Part shown: piece by piece, positions 45,233-57,300 of the stretch
Layout: each line of letters starts with the position of its first letter
Numbering within the stretch: position 1 is the stretch's first letter
Source: Fratercula arctica
Lineage: Eukaryota; Chordata; Aves; Charadriiformes; Alcidae
Reading direction: 5' to 3'
DNA: 64,000 bases
Assembly: GCA_947846985.1 (NCBI GenBank)
Contig: CANTUZ010000020.1
Location: forward strand, 7,413,459-7,477,458
Position numbers and translations under genes: made by a program
The notes under the pieces: generated by a model
What the model saw: the letters and a program-made list of their open reading frames with translations, nothing else
Databases searched by the model: none
What the model was told of the DNA's origin: nothing

Positions 45233-45304
45233 TCACGGTGTGGGTGGTGGTTTAGGCGAGGGACAGGAACCCTGGCTGTCAAAGCTCGCTGCCCGGCCTT
45301 GCCA
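45233..45304 (-). CDS. SYT6: SYT6 C-terminal exon (23-residue Pro/Ser tail)
   Basis: An excellent acceptor (pyrimidine-rich gctttcttttttctcccaccag) precedes 23 codons, [11 protein letters not shown] then [12 protein letters not shown], and TGA at 45,233-45,235. It is phase 0 and compatible with the preceding exon after HWHPLVE. The tail resembles a [18 protein letters not shown] C-terminus that I recall from a SYT3/6/10-group protein, probably SYT10. It differs from the mammalian SYT6 tail ending GNPRL. A poly(A) signal 1.5 kb downstream fits a terminal exon. Confidence 0.8.
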   Translation of the reverse strand, partial: WQGRAASFDSQGSCPSPKPPPTP

Positions 45305-48300
45305 CTGGTGGGAGAAAAAAGAAAGCAAGTCTAAGCAAACGGGAGAGGTTATTTGAAATTCTTCACACCCCTTTACCGCGTTGCCTGTCTCCTGGTCTCA
45401 TCTGCTCTGCAGCGTGGTTCAACTTATTGAATGCCTGCATTTAACCACTCAGGAAGAATTACTGAACAATTTATTGTATTGCTTTGTAAATCAATTCACA
45501 ATTGTGAGGACTGCTTGCAAAAAAGGGAAAATAAACAGGATCTGTATGTGCTATGAAGACAAAGTTTGTTCTCAGTTTAGTTTTCTGTTGTTTCCTGGTT
45601 TAGTGCTGTTGCCTTTTTCTTTTAGAAATATTGCCTAATTGCAAAATTACTTGAGTCTTTCCAGTCTGATAATTTTACTCCACAGAAGCAATGTCCACAG
45701 TGCCAGAGACATTTCTCAAAGCGAAAATCAGATCAGAGAGTCAGTGGATGGAGCAAACATTTTTTTCCATACTTATAGGATCATAAATTATTAGTCATCT
45801 TCCTTGGGGACTATTATTGTAATTCAAAACCATTACTTCTCAAGCTTTTGAGTACTTGCCCATCTCACCATCTTGGTTTTTTATTAAATTTAAGTGACAA
45901 ATGACAGACATCTCCCCGAGACAACAGGAGGCATAGTACTTCCACGGCTTCCTCCTTCCCCCGGATCAATTCCCTCCTCTCCTGCACAAGCAGAAACTTT
46001 GCTGGCTAACATTAATGCTCTAGCATGTATGAATTTCACTTTGGTGGGTGAAAACTCGTTTGGCAGCCCCGCAGGGACCCTGGGTGAGGGGGGTGACAGC
46101 CGGCGGGTCCACTGCCCGCGGCTCGGGTCTGCCCATGCAGCACACAGAGCACGTTCGTGTTGAAGCCAGCTGGCAGAGGCTGGGCTTTATCATTCCCATC
46201 ACGAGTGTGTGTCTTGATGGTTACAAAGCAGGGGCAGAGACAGGGTCAAGAATTCAGCCAATTTCCTTCCCCAAAGAGACCAGTCAGTGTAAAGTAACTC
46301 AGCGCGCAGGTTTGCATCGTACAGACTATATTTCAGCAGGGCTGAGCAGAAACTAATGAATGAAGAAGCTGGGAAGCTTGTTCTTCCAAACAGGCTACCT
46401 TAAGGTAAGAAAACAGTTTCTTCTGCATTTCTCATATCAAATGTGTTTGCTAAGATGCCTAAGGAATTGATAATACATCCTCCCCATGAGAATTACCAAT
46501 AAAACACCAGATAAGCAGGAATTACAATAGAAATGGACTTTTGGCAGTCCTCAGCATGCTCCTTGCACTGTTCTGCCTGCAGCTACAGTGACAACGTTTG
46601 CTACTCCAAAAATGTGATGAAAACTCTTCTGAGAGTAGGTTCAAGTGACCTGTGTGCCATGAGGAACCTGGAGATATTTTCCCTTCATTTAATTAGAAAA
46701 GTTGAACCATCGATTGTGTAATTAACAGTCAGAAACGAGGAACAGTTCAATGAAAGTCAAACATGCCCAAAAGTCTGGAAAGGGCTGGTTTTGCATATCT
46801 TTAAAGATAAACGGTTGTTCTTGATTATGGACATGACTTAGCTCTCAGCAAAGTTATCCATTTTTATCTGGAGAAATGTTTTAAATAAATAAATGGTCCC
46901 ATGCGGAATGTCAGACGCACTTGGCAACATCAAAGACCCTTTTCACATTGCACTGATGATGCCACCCTACGATATCAGACCGAGTCTGTCTTTCATAGAT
47001 AACCGAGACATTTCCAATTTTCAGAAGTCCCCTTCAAAGTCTGGAAAGATGCACTGTAATTGTATATTTCTTTTTATAGACACATCACTTAACCTGTGTT
47101 GAGGAAACAGCCATGGGAAGGCTGAAGCACACCTGGGAGGCCGAGGCCGCGGCAGCAGGGGCTGAAAAACTTGTGCTGAAAAGGTTTGTGCTGAGGACAA
47201 GAGTTCATTGTCAGAGTAACTTCAAAATGCAACAGCAAGTGGGATTCTTGTTTTCTGCTCACAAACTCTCCTTCTAAATGACTGTGTGAAGAGGATAGTA
47301 CTTAGAAGCCTGTAATTAATGATTCATTTGCACATGTTCTCTTTTTAGTGATGATGGTCATTAAAGTGCCATCATTACAGTTTGTTACTCACTGTTGATA
47401 AATATGGAGCTACCAAAGACATGAAATGTAAGAGAAGCCAGTTTCCTTAAAGGCTCCGGCAATGAAGGAGGAGCAAGAGCAAAGCTGGCTCATGGAGGAA
47501 GGGCCCGAGTGACGCCACCGACCCCGAAGCGAGGGCTAGCGCAGCAGTGGGCTGGCTGACCAGGCCCGATGCTGCCCAGGGTCCTTGTGTTGGGCAGTCA
47601 AGGAACCCTGCCCTCCCCGGGTCGCAGCCCCCGGTAATGTCACCAGAACCTGTGATCCTGAGCTGTAGTCAAAATGTGGTGGAAACCCCTTTTTTGGCCA
47701 GAGTTTTTTCAAGGTGTACCAGGCAGGGCAGTACGCGTGTAGGCTAGTAAAGGAATTTCGGATTGCCCACCCTTTTCTTCACCCATCTGCAGCCCTGAGC
47801 TGTGTGGGGACAGGTCGGGACAGACGACTGCGGGCAGATGGCCATGGGCACTGAGCAGCTCAGTGCTGCCGGGTTAACAGCTCCAGCCACCCATTGCTCA
47901 ATTCATACGTTCAGAAAGACAATTCAATCCTCGCTTTCTTGCTTTCAGTTTAAGATCAAGCACTCAACCAGGAAGGACACTGATGTACAGCAGAGGCCAT
48001 CACTAATTGCTAGAGCAAACAGAGACGATCATGAGGACCGACTAGAAAGCAAACGCTCCATTTGCTGGTGCCTGGCAGCAAACACTCTCGAAGATGAAAA
48101 AGATGAAGAAGATGAAGATGACCGCTCAGGATGCCAGCACAGCCTGAGCTCACCCCCAGGAAGACACAAGGGTGAAAAAGGGATGGAGGGTCAGCAGTTT
48201 CTCCCCCGGCGTCTGCACTGGGGGCACAGACCAGGGGAGCCAGCGGCCCATGGCGCCTGCACCAGGGAGATGGCCACCACCCTCAGCCCCCACCCAGCGC

Positions 48301-51300
48301 ATCCCCAGCCTGGTGGCCTCCATGTGCGTGGGGACCCATAGCTGATGGCAGAATACAAAGCCCACATTACTTCTAAAAAATACACAAATACATATGGAGA
48401 AGATGATGCAATTACTTGTAACCAACAAATACCATTTCCCATTAATTTCTCTCCAGGTGCCTGTGCCTTTTCAGTTTGGTTTTTTTTTTTCTTTTTTTCC
48501 CAAGCTGCACTAGGGATTTGCAGACAGCAGTACTAACACTTGAAAAGGGCAAATAAATACAGGGACCATTTGCTTGCTGTCTCTGTGCACCAGCTTGTGG
48601 CAGAAATACCAGAACAGATGATCAGAGGCTTTTTGTTCTTTTGTTTTAAGCACAGCTCCTGACCCATGCACTGGGGGTGAAATGATTCACTCGGGGTTTT
48701 TTTTCCAAACTCCTGGGGACTCGGCAGTGGTTTTCAAAGTATATTTTAGAAGGTGAGTCATCTTACATGCCTGCCTTCGTTTCTCTGAGTTTTGTCACAA
48801 TAATTATGTCTTTTTTTTTTTCTATTGATTATCAAAAACTTTACAGGAGTCTTTTTTTCAACCTCCCACCTGCATCTGAAAAATAGTGTAGTAAAGTCAT
48901 ATAAATTACAAACTGGAGAAGAAACTGCTGCCCCTGGGTCAGACACGGCAGCTGGTGTCGTGCTGTGAGGTGCTGCGGGTGATAGCGATGTTGAGCCAAC
49001 CCATCAAACGACAGACCACTGAGCGTTTATGTGGAAACTCAGCGATCGCCGGTCGCAGCCCCCCGTGCAGCGTGAGATGGCATATGTTGCCTGCCCAAAC
49101 AGCTACGGCTCCTGTGAACAGTGCCAGTGTTTCAGCATGGAAAGGCTAATGAAAGCCTGGTTCTGCTCACCACCCAAAGGCAATATTACCATTATACACA
49201 AATTGCACATCGGTTTAATTCTGTTTTGATTTACACCAGTTCTGCACAGCTGACCTGGGTGGTTATTCCCGAGTGTGAATTTTCAGATTTCCATAATCTG
49301 ATATATGAATCTCCACTGTGTCTTAAACTAAAATATTAATTGCCAGGTTTTCCCACTGGGTGTAATTGACATGGGTCCAGGAAGGGAGGCTATTCCCTGA
49401 TAAACCCTGGCTCTGGGACCCTACAGCCACGCTTCATCTGCGATCTAGAACTGCCCACCAAGGGACACAGCAGTAATGAAAAGCACTGCAGAGCTCTGCG
49501 CGGGCGGCTGGCCGCTCCTCGCATGGCGGCTGCTTACAAATGCTTGGAGAGGCGAGAAACCCCCAGAGGAAGCAGACCTGCCTCTGCGATGGCCGCATCT
49601 GAATTTCAGAAACCAGCCCTAAGAATATGAGCTGGGATAGAGAGCAGTGAGCACAAACTGCATTCTCGTTAGAGGAAAGAGCAGATGTCAAAGAAACATA
49701 GGGTTTGATGCATACTAATTCAGGCTACTGCGCAGGATCACCCAGCCTAGTATCTGCCTTGCAGTAGAGCTCAGTATCTGAACTCCAAGGGGAAAATAAG
49801 ATGCTTTTTGTTACGTAGTCTGTGGCTTTGAGGGAAAATGCCTCCTTAGCCTTAGATGCAGTGGGAGGTTTTATTACCTTTATTATACTATCCCTGGCCA
49901 CAAATGCTGGCTTTCTTTTCATACCTGAAGTGTCAATAGCATGCGTACTATTTTGCACATCTCTCTCCTCCAGAATTTATGACCTAAATCAGGCAAAATC
50001 AGGAGCGTGAGAAAATGGACTGCAAGGAGGAAGAAAATGTTAAGGATGGTCAATATGGTACCCAGGCATTTTAGCCCTATTTTATCATCTGGGGCTGCAT
50101 CAAGTGAATATCTTTCTCTGGAGATGCTTAGAGCAATTACATTTGTTCTATTTATTCTCCCTCAAAGGCTTGGAGATGAGTCAACAGAAAAATCTTTTAG
50201 GATGAAAAAATTGAAACTTGAAATAGGCAATATCCCTGGACAATTTGTTCTGCAATCAGAACAGCATTCTCTTTCCTTACTGCTCTCAATCTCTAATTTA
50301 AAATAAAATAAAAAAAAAAAAAAAAGAAAAACACCAATACAGTAACAGTCACATCTGTAAATACAGTCCCTTTCATTCTTGCTTGCAAGTCAAGGAGCTA
50401 TTTCGAGACAATACAGAGATGTATGTTTTCTAGAGTTCATTTCTGGTGAGAAAATTCCCTCAACTCTTGTCAGAAAATGCCAAGTGAGAGCAGAAGCTCT
50501 CTGAAAGCCTTGAACCAGCTCACTCATGCACAGTGCATGCATTAAAAGGAAAGAATAACTCCACACACCTCTTTGAAAGACTTCTTTACCTCCACTAATG
50601 GATGCCAGTGCGCGATGGGCTTGCGGGGGTACGCCAGCATCTCGTTCCAGTGGTCTCTGCCCAGTCCTTCAGCATTGACCCCCACACGGCAAACACCAAT
50701 AATCTCATTGTGACCCACTCTGAAGAACAACAGAGAAGCAACACGATTATCTCTGGCTCAGACTACCCGCGCACATCAAACTGAGAGGTCTGACCCCACG
50801 TTATCGGGGTGCCACAAGGCACGGTGTGAGTCACCATGGGCTGTCGTATCTGCACCATGACAGTCAGATCTTCTCTGCTACTGTCAGCGCACGCAGCCCC
50901 CAGCACAGCACAGCACTGCCATCGCCAGAAATAATTATAACAACTTTAAAATTATTTGAACTGTAGATCAGTCCAGATACAGAATCTGGAAGGATGTGTG
51001 ATGGAGTGGTGTACAGCAAGAATAAGTACAAGTTCAGTAATGGATAATTCACACACCAGTTGCTGCTCAGTGTGAGACCATTTGCTTTCTAAAACAGGTT
51101 GATGTTTTGCAGGACAAGCAAATAGCAAAGGGGAGCACAGTACTCAAGAACATGCCATAAAGCAAAGGACCAGCTTTAACCATACTTCTTACTATTCTAG
51201 CAAGTAATTGTCCATAACCATAAATATCAATGACACTTTGACAATAAATCACTAGAGACAGGTTGATGCCACGGAGCTGTGCAAGGAAAATGGCTATTGA

Positions 51301-54300
51301 GCAGGAAAACCTGCCCCAACGAGATGTTTTCCCCTCCAGCTCTCCAGAGCCTCCCACCTACCGGTCATAATCCATGACAGAGATAAGCAGACTGACTTGA
51401 TCCATGTTCTCTGGGGGAATGTCAAAGATTATTGCTTCATTGTAAGTGGGATTAAGTGTGTTTTTCTTTATGGTGGTTTTCTTCTTTTTCAGTCTTCGCC
51501 CATCACAGAGCAAAGACACTTTGACATATGGATCTGTAGAGGAAAAGATAGGAAAAGGCCTTCTGGTTTTGGAGGTTTATTTTGTTACCATCACAAGATA
51601 GAAGCAGCATTATCAAAGGATGGACTGTAAATTACCATGAGCCAAGGGCATCCCTCAAATGTACTTTTAGAAAAAGGGATGTCTGTATACCAGTTGAATC
51701 CACCATTTCTCATACCGGTGTGAGTGCTGACATGAGGTTCAGGCACTGCAGAAACAGCACTGCAGACTTCTTGGAAAGACAAATCAGCTGTTTCCATCAG
51801 TTTATCTGCGATGAGGGTTTGCAAGTGTAAGAAGGCCCATCTCAAACCAAGAGCCAATATTCATCAGAAGATGATCATGGGCACTGGGCCTACATTAATT
51901 ACGTGGCCACAGAGAGCAAACCCAGTGCTTTCTCTGAAGCAAAACTGTAACTTTTTCAAAATTTGCCTAAGACCAAAATGCAGTGTAGCATTTTGACAAT
52001 CCGAACAGGCAGAGGAGGTTATTTTACAGGGATCTTTTCCTGCACTGCTGCCAAAACTATCCAAATGCTAATATTGTGTAGCAGAGTAACAGCGAATAGG
52101 GGAATTTTAAAACCCATTTTCCCCATGTCAGAGAGCAGCAGAAAGAAAATGTAGTAGGGCAGCTCTGACTCACATGCTTCCCACTGGCTGATCGTGGCAG
52201 AACGCCCTCAAGTTACAGACAGCTCCTGTTTGCTGTAACAGCTGCCCGGGCGATTTCAATGCATTGTCAAGTAACAGTAAACGTGCAGTGGACTATTGCA
52301 GAAATGCTGAGCTGGCTTCATCTGAAGTCTCAATTCTCCGATATTTCATATGGCATCGAGCTGCAACTGAGTAGAAATGTTTTCCGCAAAGATCTTTTAC
52401 TGTTTTGTTACTGCCTTTTATACAAGTCATCAACGAAATTCAAATACTATGATGTTGAGCTCTGGAAAAGAAACTGCTTTTTATGTTGAAATCCAGAATT
52501 TATGCATGCTGAATTTGCAAGCCAACTCTTTGGAACTGGGAATGCATACAGTCTTCAGGTGACTTTGGTCCTAATGTTTGAGTGCTGGCCACTGTACAGA
52601 GGAATGCACGTTCACCTGGGATTTGCCCATGGGAAGGCCCATGATCCTTCCCTAATCTTGGGGTGAAATGATTAACTCTGGCTGTAGTGGGTTATCTGAT
52701 GGAAAACTCCCTACTCTCATAAAACTGCTAGGGTCAGAATCTGCAACAGATCTGAAGCATACAACCCAAGAGATGGGTCAGAGCTTTGACCCTGCAAACC
52801 CTTCAGTGGGGACGGGAAACTGCTGGCAGTCTCCTTGAACGGTACATCATGTATATAATCACCTTCCCTGGATTGATGCCCTTGGGAATGGGTTTAAAAG
52901 ATAAGTCTACTTTTAAAATTTTGTTCATACTTAATACATGGACAAAGCTTTGTCAGATGTTTCCGTGATGATAGAGCTTTGGCACCAGGAGGTGTATGCC
53001 CACTATCCACTGGGGCTTCCTTGAGGGAGGAGGAAGAAGTGTGGGTGCAATGGGGTCCTTCTCAGCCACTGAGCACCTACCTGAGTAACCAGTGATGTCC
53101 ATAGCTTTGAGATTCCTGCATTTGATGACTGTTAAGGTGAGGCGACCTGCAGTTGGCAAATAACAAAGGGAAAACATGATCTCGCCCAGGTCCACGCTTT
53201 CCTTTAATAAAACAGAGAACACATTATATTGGAAACGTGCAAGAACCAGCTGGGCTGTCTCCACCCCCCACCACAATGCTTTGTGCAGGATTCGTGCATC
53301 ACTCACACTGAAACAGGCTTTTCTCTATTCTCTCATTTTCAAGTGAATGACACTTTGCTATATGAGAGTGTTTGCAGTGTATCCCAATACTATTTGGCTA
53401 AAAATGAATATAGGAAACAGGAAAAAATGTGTGTCCAAATGTTACAGCTTCAAATCTTCCACTGCCTCAGTGGAGAATGTGCTCCCTATTGCAGCATTAC
53501 AGCTAATGCATTCCTCTTTTTCTGCTCCATTGCTTATGCTGAAGTGAAGTGATATCTAACACCAAATGAAGGCCATTAAGGAAATTAGTATCAAGTTTTG
53601 CTTGAATGTACAGTATATATCTTCTAGTGCCGAGTGTGTGACACTAACATCTATTTCCTCAAATGGAGGAACGTAATACACAGAGTGAGAGCACAGAAAG
53701 TGAGACCTTAATGTGCAGCAGTGCCGCAGCTCTCTGGTTGTACACCGCAACTAATTCAACAAGTGACTTTCTAGTACGGCCGGTGCCATTGGTTCAGTAA
53801 TAGAGGTTTACCGACTTTGCTGGTGCCTAACATTTCGGCAGAGAATGCAGACATCTCTGAATAACACACTGATTTTCTGCGAAGTTGAGCATGCATCACT
53901 AGGTAGTTACAGACCAGGGGGTCACAGCTTTTAAACAGGAAAGAACCATGAAGGGCCCCATTTAGTAGCAATTGACCTTTTAGGTTGTGACATGCTCGCT
54001 ACCCTTTGGACCACCAACTGCTTTGAGATGCCTTCAAAGACCTAACAAACAGTATGAGGTATGTATATGTATATAAATAGTGAATTAACCAGCAGATGGC
54101 ACCCAGAAACGTTTGGTAGTTTCTGGATTACACAGAGGCCAATACAATTTACTCTTTTAGCGCCCCATAAAACAACTTTTACACATCATTCTTTGCACCT
54201 CTTGTAAGTGCAGCCTTATCTACTACACCTTCTAGAAGTCCATTCTGTCATTGCCTTGCTCGTGGGAATTCAGGAAAAAAAATAAACAAACCAAAAATAT

Positions 54301-57300
54301 TATTTAAACTAGAAAGCGTTATCATCTGAAGTCAGCAGCAGTATTTCCAAATACCTTCCAAAAATGGATTTAAAAAATAAATAAATCTTATTTTGTACAT
54401 ACAGATCCCACATCTGCAGAGCAAACCACCCGTTTATTTTTGGAAACAGAGTGTTTGATTCATTTCAATGTGATATAATGATCTGCTGAAAAGAAATTCT
54501 AGCTGTTAGTAGTAGAGTGATGGAACTAGAAAGGCAAGTAAATGCATTAGGCACTTAAAGCTTTGCTAAGTGTTAGGAGAATAGATCTTGTTGATGGATG
54601 AGATTTTTGCCGAATTATTTCCTTCTCGTTCTCTGGTATGGCAAAGATTAGATATTTATTCCATTTAGACGTGCAGAATACTAATGAATGTTATATAAAA
54701 GTCTTGATTCTTGACAAGACTTCACTTGACTAGCAAATAAATTGAAAATCTTCTCAAGCATAGAGTGTACAAAAGAGACAGTGGCAGCCAAATGTTTTCT
54801 GGACAGAACGATATATGACTAGACTTGTAAGTATCTAAATAAACATTGTCTCAGAAGGTGCTATTTGCTGGTAAATATGAGTTTAATACTCTCATCCACT
54901 CAGAGTTCCCACTCTGATCTCTTGCTCGCCTTAATGAACCACTGGCATCTTAAACAGCTTTCCTTCCAGCACGACAAAATGATCTCGAGTCACAACCTCA
55001 TTGTCAGTGACCAGTGATGAAACGTGGAAACATTTACTGACTTGTTATTCCTCTACCTTTACTACCTCTTGATGTGCCTACCAAGAGCTAAATTTCTTGC
55101 CTCACAAAATATCACTAAAGGTACCTCATTAAGGTACCAGGATCATCTTCACCACACACGAAAGAGCTTTCAGAGTTCCTGCAGCTTCTGATCCTTGGCT
55201 GCATTTCAGTTACGGCACCTCAGTATCACGGGTGCTCCTGGTCGGGCTGCTCTCTTGGGGGTAGAGTGGCAACAAACAACACTGAGCACTCCAAAACTTT
55301 TGGCAGTTTTACCCCGGTGTCTCCTGCACCCTGAGAGCTGAGCTGAGCCACGGTTCTTGCTGCCTGACTCCAATGTGGCCAATTTTCAGAGGTCAGGGAG
55401 CTCGGTATTTTATGGTATTTTTCATTTACAGTGTCTTGAAATGACCACTCAAAACCCATGTGCTCAAAATTACTATTTGCTTTTTAAAACATGGCACTTC
55501 TCGTTATCTTCAGAGGTATTCTTCCTCTTTTAAGATGAATTGCTTCACATAACAAAGAGCCTGAATAAGTAACGCTGCACTGAGGAGGCACTTCATAACG
55601 AGTGTCTGGAACCTGCTGCAAACACTGGCACTGCATCAGAGCTAAGCTGGAGGGTGGGATTGTACCTTGTCACTTAAGTGTCTCCAGGTCCAATCAGACA
55701 CTGCATGTACCAGTCTTAGCAACAGACTTTATGACAATAGGAAAAATTTTAAAATAAATATTCTGAAATTATGATTAGAAATGGTTGCTCTATTCCCAAA
55801 GAAAAGAGCATCTCGCTGTGTGCCGGCTGTAGTGGATGCTATGCCCGCTGCGCAGTGCAACAGCCTTTGGCATTCAGTCGACACGCTGGGCTGGGTCTGC
55901 TCTTTCATACGCTCTTTGGTCTGTGTTGGCTCGGGAGGGACAAGGGCAGGAAACCTTGGACACGGATGTGAGAAGAGAGCGGCCATATACGAGATCGTGA
56001 GAGCACTCTGTGGGCATCATCTCATCTTCTATTCCTCTCCTTGCACTGAGAGAACTTGTTCAGGGTATAAAACTAACATAAATTGTTCTTTGACCTCATT
56101 GTATTAGGTCAAGAGATTTTTCTTTGCAACCATAAATACAGGAGAGTAAAACGTGTCCTGTGGGTACATTATTTTCTTGCAAATTATAGACATTGGGACA
56201 TTTCCAAAATTCATATCAGTACCTCTTAGGAAATAATGGAAGCTCTGAATCAATAACCTTTGCAGACTTGAAACCAAAAATGTTTCACTGATTCACAAGC
56301 TGTACACTCATTAATTAAATAGTTGAGTGCTAGCTATTTGAATAGCTTGTATCATTGCTTAAGTGCGTTCCTACCTTCTTACCCACACGATTGATCTAAT
56401 GTATTTAGTCACCCAGAACTTTTCTTGGGTATTATGAAAACTGTATTTACCCTTCTCATTTTTGATTAAACAGAAATGTCCTTGGGTGTGTTACGACTGG
56501 CTGAGATGTACCAATACTGGCCTATTCCCAAAGAATGCCCAGAGAGAATGAGGGGATGGAGCCAAATGTGGCACTCGACGTTTCTGTGGGAGCTCTGCAA
56601 GGCTGCTACACAATGCATCTTGCGCATGATGTTGGCTCCGCTCCTCTCACAACTTCTTTGGAGGCTTTTACCTCAACAACCATTCTGTTGGTGTCTCTCC
56701 ACCTGGTTTTGGTTGGGGTTTTTTTTTGGGGGGGGCGGGACGTGTCTTCCCATTAAATTAGTTTACTTAGCTAGAAAAACATCCACTATTTCTTGCAGAA
56801 CCATTCCAGCAGAACACAGAACATACACAGGTTAAAACTCCATAACCTTCTCCTGCAGCTTTGTGGTTTATGTGCTTTTCCTCTAGTGAGACCAAGTGTT
56901 ACCCCTTCCAAATTTCGCTCCTGCCCACAGGTCTTTTCCCTCTGCACTCTTCAGGCTTACCACGCTCTGAATGCTGATCACACAGCGAGGAACGGGAAAC
57001 TCCCTGCCACCACACCAGTGACTTCACCCCAGGACTGAACGCCGCGGCACATCTCAGCCAGCCTGGCAGAGCTGACAGCAGGCGGAGTCTGAGGCAGAGC
57101 AGATCCAAGAGGCATCCACACGTATGATGCACCTTGTTTCTCTCCTGGCGACCCTTTGCCAGGCAAACGGCTGTGCCTGATGCCTGTTTGCCTCTTTGCC
57201 AGAGTTTTTCCTTTCATTACCATCCATTAGTCATAACAGACGCAGCTATTTGTGCATTGAAAGCCAAGAGCTGTAAACACCCTGCTAACTGATACCACTG

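Noticed and set aside
47745..47791. Possible SYT6 terminal exon on the minus strand encoding ...VGNPKFLY
   Set aside because: The GNP part is not at the exon start as in mammals, and the acceptor-side peptide (GCRWVKKR) has no counterpart. The 45,233-45,304 exon fits far better.
47802..48341. 179-codon plus-strand frame with an acidic run
   Set aside because: The acidic run comes from a GA-rich simple repeat; no domain and no splice logic. It lies in a SYT6 intron.
53229..53552. 107-codon plus-strand frame
   Set aside because: It lies in a SYT6 intron, without domain resemblance; chance frame.
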